A DNA stretch of 64,000 nt from Palsa-1447 sp964509885 (GTDB taxonomy: Bacteria > Verrucomicrobiota > Verrucomicrobiia > Opitutales > Opitutaceae). Location: assembly GCA_964509885.1 (NCBI GenBank), contig CAZDZL010000005.1:1-64000 (forward strand). Direction: 5' to 3'. The stretch's first letter is position 1; each line of letters opens with the position of its first letter. The position numbers and the translations under genes were made by a program. Shown piece by piece: positions 25,838 through 33,834 of this stretch. Under the pieces are notes generated by a model. The model was not told the DNA's origin. It saw only the letters and a program-made list of their open reading frames with translations, and did no database searches.

Positions 25838-26509
25838 TTACTTGAGAAGGTCGGGTCGCACGGCGCGGGTCTTTTCCAAGGCACGGGCGGCTCGCCACTT
25901 TTCTATCTCGGCATGGTTGCCGGAAAGGAGGACTTCCGGCACGGACATGCCCCGAAATTCGGCGGGACGCGTGTATTGAGGAAAGTCGAGCAACTTGCCG
26001 GTGAAAGATTCGTGCGTCAACGACTTTTCCTCGCCGAGGACGCCCGGGATGAACCGGCTGAGCGCGTCGATGACGACGGCCGCGGCGAGGGTCCCGTTCG
26101 TGAGCACGTAGTCGCCGATGGAGAGCTCCATGTCGATGACGCTGTCGCGGATGCGCTGGTCTATGCCCTCGTAGTGCCCGCTGAGGAGGATGAGGTGCGC
26201 CTCCCGGGAGAGGCCCTCGGCGATCGCCGGGGAGAGGGGGGTGCCGTCCGGGGTCAGGTAGATCCTCCTGCAGCCCGGCGACTGCAGCTTCTCGATCGCG
26301 GCGAACACCGGCTCGGGCTTCATGACCATGCCGGCCCCGCCCCCGAAGGGCCGGTCGTCGGCCGTGCGGTTCCGGTCGGTCGTCCAGGCGCGCAGGTCGT
26401 GGACGGAGACGGAGAGGAGCCCCCTCTCGATTCCCTTGCCCAGGATGCTCCCGTCGAGGAAGCCGTCGAGCATCCCCGGGAAGAGCGTAAGTACGTCAAT
26501 GCGGGGCAT
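25838..26509 (-). CDS. trmD: tRNA (guanine37-N1)-methyltransferase
   Basis: The 223-residue SPOUT-class enzyme methylates G37 next to the anticodon and so prevents frameshifting. The trefoil-knot SAM-binding region is visible in LILLSGHYEGIDQRIRDSV and MELSIGDYVLTNGTLAAAV; the N-terminal part has LTLFPGMLDGFLDGSILGKG and DDRPFGGGAGMVMKPEPVF. The usual GGE of many bacteria is NGT here. The C-terminal domain has LTHESFTGKLLDFPQYTRP. The start is ATG 26507-26509, 29 bases after rpsP. The rimM gene usually found between rpsP and trmD is absent. Confidence 0.96.
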   Translation of the reverse strand: MPRIDVLTLFPGMLDGFLDGSILGKGIERGLLSVSVHDLRAWTTDRNRTADDRPFGGGAGMVMKPEPVFAAIEKLQSPGCRRIYLTPDGTPLSPAIAEGLSREAHLILLSGHYEGIDQRIRDSVIDMELSIGDYVLTNGTLAAAVVIDALSRFIPGVLGEEKSLTHESFTGKLLDFPQYTRPAEFRGMSVPEVLLSGNHAEIEKWRAARALEKTRAVRPDLLK

Positions 26510-26538
26510 GTGCCCCACCCTTCCGGTGGCGAACCGCC

Positions 26539-26841
26539 TCAGCTGGCGGTTGCCGGTGCGGCTTCCGGCTTGGCCGGAGCGGCTTCTGGTGCCGAGGTCG
26601 CGCCGCGGCGCGCCCGCTTGATGATGGAATGCAGCGTGTCGGTCGGCTTCGCGCCCTTGGCGATCCAGTAGTCGACGCGGTCGAGCCTGAGGTGGACCTG
26701 CTGGCCCTTTGTGCGGGGATCGTACGTGCCGATCGACTCGACGGCGTCGCCGTCGCGGCGCGAGCGGGTCTCGGCGACGACAATGCGGTAGTGGGGCTGG
26801 TGCGTGGCGCCGATGCGCGAGAGGCGGATTTTGAGTGCCAT
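26539..26841 (-). CDS. rpsP: 30S ribosomal protein S16
   Basis: The 100-residue protein matches bS16, an early 30S assembly protein: ALKIRLSRIGATHQPHYRIV, VAETRSRRDGDAVESIGTYD and DRVDYWIAKGAKPTDTLHSI. The last twenty residues are an Ala/Pro/Glu-rich tail of the kind often seen in GC-rich genomes. It is the first gene of the rpsP-trmD-rplS operon and has a good promoter about 45 bases upstream. Confidence 0.97.
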   Translation of the reverse strand: MALKIRLSRIGATHQPHYRIVVAETRSRRDGDAVESIGTYDPRTKGQQVHLRLDRVDYWIAKGAKPTDTLHSIIKRARRGATSAPEAAPAKPEAAPATAS

Positions 26842-26883
26842 GAGGGCGGAATTTCAGGTGGTATCGACTTGGAAAAGGGGTCC

Positions 26884-26912
26884 ATGACACCTGTGGGCGC
26901 ACCCCTTGTCAA
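26884..26912 (-). promoter_or_regulatory. Promoter of the rpsP-trmD-rplS operon
   Basis: On the minus strand a perfect -35 TTGACA (26912-26907) is followed by a 17-base spacer and TGTCAT (26889-26884), four of six matches to the -10 consensus. Transcription would start near 26877, about 35 bases before the rpsP ATG. The divergent gap 26842-27109 holds this promoter and otherwise GC-rich sequence with no other clear element. Confidence 0.6.
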
Positions 26913-27109
26913 GCGCCCAAGCCCGGGGCGGCGGCCCGCTGGGGGGCCCGATTGAAAGGGTTCGCATTTGGGTCTGCCCCGCGCTTAGCGTCCGGGGCTA
27001 TGAGCGCCAATTTCCGGGACAAAACGTGCAGGCATGCGGCCCTGCTCCGGTGTGCACCCGCCGATGCGGCCCAGGGGTCGCCCGCGGGCGGCGCGCCTGC
27101 ATTAAACGT

Positions 27110-29176
27110 TTGAAAGCAAGGCCCTCCGTATTTTTGGCGCTGCTGCTGGTGGCGGTCTTCGCGGCCTACTCGAACTCGTTCGACGGCGCCTTCCATTTCG
27201 ACGACGTCCACACGGTCGTCGACAATCCCTCCATCCGGAGCCTGCGCAACATCCCGCGCTTCTTCACCGACGCGACGTCGTTCAGCGTGCTGCCCCAGAA
27301 CCGCACGTACCGGCCGGTGGTCTCGACGATGCTCGCGGTCGACTACGCGCTGTCGCGCGCCGCGGGAAGGCCCTACGAGCCGTTCTGGTTCCACCTGATC
27401 ACGTTCCTCCTCTTCTGCTGCGAGGTGGTGCTCCTCTACGGACTCTTCCGCCTCGTCCTGGACAAGACGCTGCCCTCGCCGGCAAACCCGTGGGTCGCGC
27501 TGTTCGCGGCGGCCTGGTACGGCCTGCATCCGGCGATGGCGGAAACCGTCAACTACGTCATCCAGCGGGGCGACCTCTATTGCACGCTCGGATGCGTCGC
27601 CGCCCTGTACCTCTACGCGCGCTACCCGGGGCTGCGCCGAAAAGGGCTCTACCTCGTGCCCTTCGCGCTGGCCATGCTCTCGAAGCCGCCGGCCGCGGTG
27701 TTCCCGGTCCTCCTCATCCTGTACGTGTACTTCTTCGAGAACCGCGACCTGGGGGACCTGGCCCGGCTGCGCCGCGCCGTCGCGGCCTCGCTGCCCTCGG
27801 TAGGCGCGACCGTCGCCCTCATGGTGCTCCAGTCGGCGATGACGCCGAAGTCCTTCGTGGGATCGAATCTTTCCGCGTCGCACTACCGGCTGACGCAGCC
27901 CTTCGTCTGGTCCCGCTACGTCGGGGAGCTCTTTCTGCCGCTGCACCTGAACGCGGACACCGACCTCATCCCCTTCGCCGAGCTGAACCTCCGGGCTCTG
28001 TTTGGCATCGTCTTCGTCCTCGGGCTGCTGGCGGCCGCCGCGTACACCCTGTCGAGCCGCAGGCTCTTTCCCATCGCCTTCGGCATCCTCTGGTTCGTCG
28101 TCACGGAGCTGCCGACCTCCCTGTACCCGCTGGCCGAGGCGGAGAACGACCACCGGATGTTCTTCTCGTTCCCCGGCCTGATGCTCGCGGCGGCGTGGGG
28201 CGCGTGGCTGCTGCTCCTGCATTTCTTCGGGGAGGCGCAGCAGGGCAAGGACCCCAAGGCGAGAACCGTGCCGTCCTGGGTGCGCTGGGCCGCGGCGGTG
28301 GCCTCTGTGCTCGTGCTGTTTGGCTACGCCTACGGCGTTCGCCAGCGCAACATTGTCTGGCACGACGACGAGTCGCTGTGGAGGGATGACGTGGAGAAGT
28401 CCCCGCTGAACGGCCGCGGGCTCATGAACTACGGGCTGGTGCAGATGCAGAAGGGCTCCTACCAGGCGGCGCTCGACCTCTTCAACCGCGCGCTGGAGCG
28501 CACCCCGAACTACTCCACGCTTGAGATCAACCTCGGCATCGCGAACGGGACCATGGCCGATGCGGGCGAGCCCTCGAGGGCGGTCGACGCCGAGCGCCAC
28601 TTCAAGAGGGCGATCAAGCTCTCGCCCAAGTACGACGGCACCCATGCGTACTACGGGCGCTGGCTTTTCGAGCATAACCGCAACCCCGAGGCGATCGAGG
28701 AGCTCACGACGGCCATGCAGCTCAACCCCGGGCGCCTCCTGCAGCGCGAGTACCTGATCAAGGCCGAGGAGAAGGCCGGGGACTATGTCGCCGTGCGCCA
28801 GGTTGCGCAGGACACGCTCGCGATCGCGCCGGAGAACGGCGTGGCCCAGAAGGCGCTGCGCGACATCCCAAAGAAGGACGCCTCGTACTGGAGCAACCTC
28901 TCCGTGGAGCAGTTCAAGAAGGGCCAGTATGTGCAGTGCATCGAGTCGGCGCGCATGGCGCTTAACGTCAACCCGGCGCTCGCGCAGGCCTACAACACGA
29001 TCGGCGCCGCCTGCGCCGCGCTGCACCGCTGGGACGATGCCATTCGCAGCGAGGAAAAGGCGCTCGTGCTCCAGCCCGACTATGAGACCGCGAGGAAGAA
29101 TCTTGCCTTCTTGATCGCGCAAAAAAATCGCCCGCAAACGGCAGGGGCGGCACCGGCCGGCCTGCCGGCTAAGTGA
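27110..29176 (+). CDS. TMTC-like multi-pass membrane protein with TPR repeats
   Basis: From the suggested start the product is 688 residues. The first two thirds have about ten transmembrane segments and the luminal-loop signature FHFDDVHTVVDNPSI, which resembles GT-C glycosyltransferases of the TMTC/DUF1736 type. HPAMAETVNYVIQRGDLYCT and LYPLAEAENDHRMFF also fit. The last third (from about residue 430) is a chain of TPR repeats, for example GLMNYGLVQMQKGSYQAALD. Relatives transfer sugars, often mannose, from lipid carriers to proteins. The start is uncertain: the TTG at 27110-27112 gives the expected short cytoplasmic lead, but no ribosome site is visible, and the frame is open to 26906. Confidence 0.75.
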   Translation: MKARPSVFLALLLVAVFAAYSNSFDGAFHFDDVHTVVDNPSIRSLRNIPRFFTDATSFSVLPQNRTYRPVVSTMLAVDYALSRAAGRPYEPFWFHLITFLLFCCEVVLLYGLFRLVLDKTLPSPANPWVALFAAAWYGLHPAMAETVNYVIQRGDLYCTLGCVAALYLYARYPGLRRKGLYLVPFALAMLSKPPAAVFPVLLILYVYFFENRDLGDLARLRRAVAASLPSVGATVALMVLQSAMTPKSFVGSNLSASHYRLTQPFVWSRYVGELFLPLHLNADTDLIPFAELNLRALFGIVFVLGLLAAAAYTLSSRRLFPIAFGILWFVVTELPTSLYPLAEAENDHRMFFSFPGLMLAAAWGAWLLLLHFFGEAQQGKDPKARTVPSWVRWAAAVASVLVLFGYAYGVRQRNIVWHDDESLWRDDVEKSPLNGRGLMNYGLVQMQKGSYQAALDLFNRALERTPNYSTLEINLGIANGTMADAGEPSRAVDAERHFKRAIKLSPKYDGTHAYYGRWLFEHNRNPEAIEELTTAMQLNPGRLLQREYLIKAEEKAGDYVAVRQVAQDTLAIAPENGVAQKALRDIPKKDASYWSNLSVEQFKKGQYVQCIESARMALNVNPALAQAYNTIGAACAALHRWDDAIRSEEKALVLQPDYETARKNLAFLIAQKNRPQTAGAAPAGLPAK

Positions 29177-30233
29177 CCTCGCTGCGGCGGAACACGAACG
29201 TGCGCTGGACGGAGAAGCTGACCAGGCTCAGCAGGGTGTCCACGGCGAGCTTCGCGGCGAACACGTTCCAGTGGAGGTACCGCGCCAGGCCCCAGATCAT
29301 CACGTAGCTGAGCCCTCCGATCACGGCGACCAGCAGGTAGTAGCGCACCAGGGTTCCCTTCACCGGGGCCCCGCTGCGGAAAACGAACTTCTTGTTCAGC
29401 GCGAAGTTCACCAGCGAGCTCAGGCGGCCCACGGCGACGCTCACCGCGACGTTGTGGGTCGCCGCGTAGGCCAGCGAGAATCCCGCAAAGTCGATGCCCG
29501 CGGCGACCACGGCGGAGAAGTAGAAGCGCACGAGGACAAAATAGATCCGCATCGAGTCCCACACGGGGTCGAAGTGCGACGATCGGTTGTTCTGGATGTA
29601 GACGGTCTCGATGAGGACCTCCACGGGCTTGCCCCGCTGGCACACGTGGGCGAGCGCCGTCATCTCGTACTCGTAGCGCTCGCCGCCGAGCGTCATCAGC
29701 TCGGGGAGGAGCCCGCGGGGGAAGCCGCGCAGCCCCGTCTGGGTGTCGAGGAGGGTGGTGCCCGTCATGAAGCCGAATATCAGCCGCGTGAGGCCGTTCC
29801 CGAGGCGGCTGCGCAGGGGCACCTGCCCGCTGAAGCTGCGCGAGCCCATCACCACGGCCCCCTTCGACTCCTGGAGCTTGCGCGCGACGGCGACGATGTC
29901 GGACACCCTGTGCTGCCCGTCGGCGTCCGCGGTCACCAGCCCCTGGATCTCCGGCATCGCGGCCAGCACCTGGTTGATGCCGGTCTTGAGCGCCCGCCCC
30001 TTGCCCAGGTTGACCGCGTGGTGAAGCACGCTGACCCGGGGCAGGCGCGCGACCTCGGCGAACTGCGCCGCATGCCCCGGGTCGCTTCCGTCGTTGACGA
30101 CGATCACGGCGCCAAAGCCCTCGGCGGCGATCGCGGCGACAAGCTCGACGAAGCCCGAATCGGGCTGCCAGACCGGGACCAGCACCGCGCAGCGGTCCAG
30201 GGACGGAGATGGGGAGGGTGTGTCGTCGTTCAT
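29169..30233 (-). CDS. GT2 glycosyltransferase fused to GtrA-like membrane domain
   Basis: The 354-residue protein has an N-terminal GT2 domain with nucleotide-sugar motifs VNDGSDPG, the DxD-type TADADGQHR (about 102-108) and DTQTGLRGFPRGLL. The C-terminal region (about 232-350) has four predicted transmembrane helices of the GtrA/DPMS type, with NKKFVFRSGAP and QRTFVFRRSEVT as positive-inside ends. It most likely makes a polyprenyl-phosphate-linked sugar and helps move it across the membrane. It faces the TMTC-like gene and the two coding ends overlap by eight bases. Such a sugar carrier is the expected donor for a TMTC-type transferase. Confidence 0.85.
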   Translation of the reverse strand: MNDDTPSPSPSLDRCAVLVPVWQPDSGFVELVAAIAAEGFGAVIVVNDGSDPGHAAQFAEVARLPRVSVLHHAVNLGKGRALKTGINQVLAAMPEIQGLVTADADGQHRVSDIVAVARKLQESKGAVVMGSRSFSGQVPLRSRLGNGLTRLIFGFMTGTTLLDTQTGLRGFPRGLLPELMTLGGERYEYEMTALAHVCQRGKPVEVLIETVYIQNNRSSHFDPVWDSMRIYFVLVRFYFSAVVAAGIDFAGFSLAYAATHNVAVSVAVGRLSSLVNFALNKKFVFRSGAPVKGTLVRYYLLVAVIGGLSYVMIWGLARYLHWNVFAAKLAVDTLLSLVSFSVQRTFVFRRSEVT

Positions 30234-30247
30234 CGATGCGGTGCCGC

Positions 30248-30281
30248 GGCTCGGCGGGATCCCTGCGCAGATAGCCGAGCC
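30248..30281 (-). repeat. 8-bp stem upstream of the GT2-GtrA gene
   Basis: GGCTCGGC (30248-30255) and GCCGAGCC (30274-30281) are perfectly complementary. The 18-base loop contains a palindromic GGGATCCC (30256-30263). The stem ends 15 bases before the start codon on the minus strand, where it could hide the ribosome site. The remaining gap up to 30401 shows nothing else recognisable. Confidence 0.35.
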
Positions 30282-30401
30282 TTGCACTTCCCGCAATTCA
30301 GGAGAAATCGGAAGATATCACACTGCAAACCAAGAAATTAGCCCATCGTCCGCCCCCGGGTCGTGCGGCATCCGCGCCCCATCCCCCGGGTGCGCGCCGG
30401 T

Positions 30402-30800
30402 TCACCGCGTCAGCGGTATCAGGACCCTGAGCCTTGGGTCCCTGAGGTAAAGCCCTCCCCACAGCAAGACGCCGAGGATTGCCGGCATATAGAAATTGGG
30501 GTCGCCTGCCCGCAGCGTCGTGCACACCGCCCCGCCCAGGTAGCCCGTCAAGAGGATCGCACCCAAGACCGACGTGCGCGGCACGATGTAGATCACCGTG
30601 CAGACAAGCTCAGCGATCCCGATGCCGTTCAGGAGCCCCAGGGAAAACCCCATCTGGACAAAGCTGTCGACGACCATCTTCGGCTTCATCAGCTTCATGA
30701 CGCCGCTCATGAGGAGCATGAGGACCGGCAGGGCGCTCATGACGCGCCCCGTCCAGAGCGCCGCCTTCGACACGGGGACCTTGGGGGATTCGGGGTTCAT
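30402..30800 (-). CDS. DoxX-like small membrane protein
   Basis: The 132-residue protein has four hydrophobic segments and the DoxX-like features VLMLLMSGVMKLMKPKMVVD, GLLNGIGIAELVCTVIYIV and GAILLTGYLGGAVCTTLRAG. Members have unknown or varied roles, some tied to redox stress. It lies 38 bases downstream of the AHSA1-domain gene in an ArsR-led operon, an arrangement common in many bacteria. Confidence 0.8.
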   Translation of the reverse strand: MNPESPKVPVSKAALWTGRVMSALPVLMLLMSGVMKLMKPKMVVDSFVQMGFSLGLLNGIGIAELVCTVIYIVPRTSVLGAILLTGYLGGAVCTTLRAGDPNFYMPAILGVLLWGGLYLRDPRLRVLIPLTR

Positions 30801-30838
30801 GGCAGGATTTCTAGCGCGCCGGACGGCGGCTGCAATCC

Positions 30839-31297
30839 CTACCTCATGCCCGACGCGAACTCGTCCAGCCGCCCGAGGCTCTGGGTCCAGCCCATCTTCA
30901 TGCCCATCAGGTAGCGGTCGGCCCCCGGCGTCTTGCTGAGGACATGAAGGTCGAGCGTGAGCGCCGTGTCGGCGCCCTGCTCCGCGAACGTCGCCGTGGC
31001 AAGGACGTCGAAGAGGAGCTTGCCCGCGTCGTCCATGGCGCCGGACTGGAACACAAGCCGCTCGGGCGGGACAACCTCGCGGACGGTCCCGCTCATCGGC
31101 CAGATGACGCCGTTCGGCCCGTGCATGTCGAGCCGAAGGGTGCCGCCCGGGCGCACCTCCCACGCGATGACCTTGCTCTTGACCACGTCCGGGCCCCACC
31201 ACGCGGCCACGTGGACGGGATCCGTCCACGCGCTGAAGACGAGGGCGCGGGGGGCATGGATCACCTTCGTGATCACCAGGTGTTCGGGTGCGGTCAT
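30839..31297 (-). CDS. SRPBCC / AHSA1-domain protein
   Basis: The 152-residue protein is a START-like helix-grip fold of the Hsp90-activator-homolog (AHSA1) type: ITKVIHAPRALVFSAWTDPV, AAWWGPDVV and WEVRPGGTLRLDMHGPNG. Such proteins bind hydrophobic ligands; function is unknown. The start at 31297 has GAGAGA eight to nine bases upstream; the upstream ATG at 31321 would overlap the regulator gene. Found with ArsR and DoxX genes, it likely belongs to the same regulated unit. Confidence 0.85.
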   Translation of the reverse strand: MTAPEHLVITKVIHAPRALVFSAWTDPVHVAAWWGPDVVKSKVIAWEVRPGGTLRLDMHGPNGVIWPMSGTVREVVPPERLVFQSGAMDDAGKLLFDVLATATFAEQGADTALTLDLHVLSKTPGADRYLMGMKMGWTQSLGRLDEFASGMR

Positions 31298-31310
31298 GGT
31301 GCTTTGTCTC

Positions 31311-31649
31311 TCATGTTTCATGGCTTGTTTTGGTTTTCTGAAGTTCCGCCATGTAGGCGTCCAGGCGGTCGAGTTTCTGTTCCCAAATCGATCGGTACGC
31401 CTCCGCCCAGCCGGCCACGTCCCTGATGGGCGCCGGCCGAAGGCGGCAGAAGTGGCGCCGCCCCTCGCGGCGCTTCTCGACGAGGCGGGCCCTCACGAGG
31501 TAGGCGAGGTGCTTGGACACGGCCTGCTGGGACATCCGGAACGGCCGGGCCAGCTCGTTCACGGACGCAGGCCCGGCCACGAGCGTCTGGAGGATCGAGC
31601 GGCGCGTGGGGTCCGTGAGCGCGGCGAAGGTGACGGTGAGTTGATCCAC
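31311..31649 (-). CDS. ArsR-family transcriptional regulator
   Basis: The 112-residue winged-helix protein shows AALTDPTRRSILQTLVAG, the helix-turn-helix SVNELARPFRMSQQAVSKHL and the wing LVEKRREGRRHFCRLRP. There is no cysteine pair of the metal-sensing kind; a single Cys lies in the wing. It is of the type that regulates AHSA1-domain genes. The GTG at 31647-31649 gives the standard start VDQLTVTFAALTDPTRR and is preceded by TAGGG. A perfect inverted repeat overlaps this start. Confidence 0.88.
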   Translation of the reverse strand: MDQLTVTFAALTDPTRRSILQTLVAGPASVNELARPFRMSQQAVSKHLAYLVRARLVEKRREGRRHFCRLRPAPIRDVAGWAEAYRSIWEQKLDRLDAYMAELQKTKTSHET

Positions 31650-31663
31650 AACCCTACGGTTGT
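31648..31663. promoter_or_regulatory. Probable ArsR self-operator
   Basis: ACAACC (31648-31653) and GGTTGT (31658-31663) are perfect inverted arms with a 4-base spacer CTAC. The site overlaps the first codon of the ArsR-family gene, so a bound dimer would block transcription or translation initiation. Assignment to this regulator rests on position. Confidence 0.45.
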
Positions 31664-31752
31664 ATGTTTTCGGGCCGCGGGTCAACACCCAAAAGCACGG
31701 GGGTTGTGTTTGTGCGCACCGGCCCCGATAACACCGGCTCCGCGCACCCGTG

Positions 31753-32679
31753 ATGTTCCCCAGACACCTCCTCGCCATCCTCGCGCTCCTGCCGGCGTCC
31801 GCCCTCTGCGGCGCCCCCGCGGCGCCCGTCGTCTACAACAACCTCGCCGGGGACGGCAGCGCGGAGCTCGACCGCTCGATCCGGCAGGCCTACGGCTCGA
31901 CCTACGCGATCGTCGATACGAGCCGGGCGGCGGGCTTCACCGAGCCCTCGGCCACCGCAGGCGAGATGCCCCGGGTCGCGCTGGACGACCGCGGCCAGCC
32001 GATCTTCGGGAGCTGCCTCATCGTCTACATCGTCTCGGCAGCGGGCCTCGTCTCCGACCCGGTCATCGTTAAGTGGAGCGACGAGAGGGTCTGCCGGGTG
32101 GCGCTCGCGGCCATGGGCGACTGGCGCTTCACGCCGGGGCGGCTCAAGGGGGTCGCGGTCGCGAGCACCGCCGCCCAGGACTTCACCTTCGGGCCCGCCG
32201 AGGCCTCTGGCGGCTTCAGCATGGAGCGCCTCGTCGTCTACCAGCCCAACGACCTCCTCATGAGGCGGCTGCCGCCGAACGAGGCCGTCGACGCCTATGT
32301 GAACCAGGTCCGGCAGGTCGCTCACAACTTCTTCGTCGGCTCCGCAACGCCGGAGACATTCCACATCGTGATCGTCGCCAGGCCCGGCCCCCGCTGCCGG
32401 GCCTGGTTCCTCTCATCGGTCCGGCCCGGCGATTCCCCGGAGCTCGCGCCGCTGCGCGCGCTCCTGCAGGCCATTCCCCCGCTGGCGGTGCGCGAGGGCC
32501 CCGTTGTCCTCTGCCTGACCGCCCATGTCGCGGGCGGCGACGGCAAGGACCAGCCCAACGGGGAGGCCTTCCGCAACCCCATCCCTGCGGAGTGGCGGGC
32601 CCTCGCGGCGACGCTCAAGGATCCCCCCGCGTACTCCTCAGACGCGTTCCTGGACCTCCTCTGGCCGCCCGCGCGCTGA
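31753..32679 (+). CDS. Secreted protein with TonB-C-like domain
   Basis: The 308-residue protein starts with a signal peptide ending near ALCGAPA. Residues about 75-145 resemble the C-terminal domain of TonB-type energy transducers, with GQPIFGSCLIVYIVSAAGLV and MGDWRFTPGRLKGVAV. It lacks the N-terminal anchor and Pro-rich arm of true TonB, so it is a secreted relative. The C-terminal part (about 155-308) is unrecognised. The ATG at 31753 follows a GTG in the same frame. Upstream is only the short divergent gap shared with the ArsR gene. Confidence 0.6.
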   Translation: MFPRHLLAILALLPASALCGAPAAPVVYNNLAGDGSAELDRSIRQAYGSTYAIVDTSRAAGFTEPSATAGEMPRVALDDRGQPIFGSCLIVYIVSAAGLVSDPVIVKWSDERVCRVALAAMGDWRFTPGRLKGVAVASTAAQDFTFGPAEASGGFSMERLVVYQPNDLLMRRLPPNEAVDAYVNQVRQVAHNFFVGSATPETFHIVIVARPGPRCRAWFLSSVRPGDSPELAPLRALLQAIPPLAVREGPVVLCLTAHVAGGDGKDQPNGEAFRNPIPAEWRALAATLKDPPAYSSDAFLDLLWPPAR

Positions 32680-32733
32680 GGCCGGGGCTTTGCCATTGAC
32701 CGCAACCCGGGCAGGGGAGAGCGTGCACCCTCC

Positions 32734-33834
32734 ATGCTAAAAGCCGGCATCGTCGGTCTGCCCAACGTGGGCAAGTCCACCCTCTTCAACGCCCTCACCC
32801 GCTCGCGCAAGGCCGAGGCCGCCAACTACCCGTTCTGCACGATCGACCCCAACGTCGGCGTCGTGACGGTCCCGGACGATCGCCTCGCCGTGCTGCAGAA
32901 GATCGCGAAGACGGGGGTCGTCATCCCCGCCGCGATCGAGTTCGTGGACATCGCCGGCCTTGTCGCGGGCGCGAGCAAGGGCGAGGGCCTGGGCAACCAG
33001 TTCCTCGCGAACATCCGCGAGGTGGACGCGATCGTGCACGTCGTGCGCTGCTTCGAGGACCCCGACATCATCCACACGATGGTCACCGTCGACCCGGTGA
33101 GGGACATCGAGGTCGTGACGACCGAGCTCGTCCTCTCCGACCTGGACGCCGTCCAGAAGCGCATAGACAAGGCCCAGAAGAAGGCGAAGAGCGGCGACAA
33201 GGAGGCCATCGTGGAGATGGCGCTCCTCGAGCGCCTCGTGCCCCACCTGAACGAGAACAAGCCCGCGAACACGCTCAGGGCCACCGAGGACGAGGCGAAG
33301 CTGCTCAGGCTCTTCCAGCTCCTGACCGCGAAGCCGGTCATCTATGCGTGCAACGTCGCCGAGGGCGACCTCGCGACCGCGGAAAGGAACCCGTTTGTCG
33401 GCAAGGTCGCCGAGTTCGTCGGCGCCCACCACGACGCGGCCTATGTCCCGATCAGCGCGAGGATAGAGGCCGAGCTGGTCGACCTGGCGCCGGACGAGGC
33501 GAAGGCCTTCCTGAAGGACCTGGGCGTCGACGACTCCGGGGTCTCGTCCCTCATCCGCGCGACCTACGCCCTCCTCGGCCTGCAGACGTACTTCACGGCG
33601 GGCGAGAAGGAGGTGCGCGCCTGGACGGTCAAGAAGGGCTGGAAGGCGCCGCAGGCCGCGGGGGTGATCCACACCGACTTCGAGAAGGGCTTCATCAAGG
33701 CGGAGGTCGTCTCGTACGCGGAGCTCTCGAGGCTCGGGAGCGTCGCCGCGGCGCGCGAGGCGGGCAAGTACCGCCTCGAGGGCAAGGAGTACGTCTTCCA
33801 GGACGGCGACGTGGCGCTCTTCAGGTTCAACTGA
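32734..33834 (+). CDS. ychF: Ribosome-binding ATPase YchF/OLA1
   Basis: The 366-residue protein is an Obg-related P-loop NTPase: G1 GLPNVGKST (8-16), the start LKAGIVGLPNVGKSTLFNAL, and VDIAGLVAGASKGEGLGNQF. In place of the GTP-specifying NKxD it has NVAE, which explains the ATP preference known for the family. A coiled-coil insert and a C-terminal TGS domain (about 280-366; RAWTVKKGWKAPQAAGVIHT) are present. It binds the large ribosomal subunit and links to stress responses. Its end overlaps the convergent pxpA by eight bases. Confidence 0.97.
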   Translation: MLKAGIVGLPNVGKSTLFNALTRSRKAEAANYPFCTIDPNVGVVTVPDDRLAVLQKIAKTGVVIPAAIEFVDIAGLVAGASKGEGLGNQFLANIREVDAIVHVVRCFEDPDIIHTMVTVDPVRDIEVVTTELVLSDLDAVQKRIDKAQKKAKSGDKEAIVEMALLERLVPHLNENKPANTLRATEDEAKLLRLFQLLTAKPVIYACNVAEGDLATAERNPFVGKVAEFVGAHHDAAYVPISARIEAELVDLAPDEAKAFLKDLGVDDSGVSSLIRATYALLGLQTYFTAGEKEVRAWTVKKGWKAPQAAGVIHTDFEKGFIKAEVVSYAELSRLGSVAAAREAGKYRLEGKEYVFQDGDVALFRFN

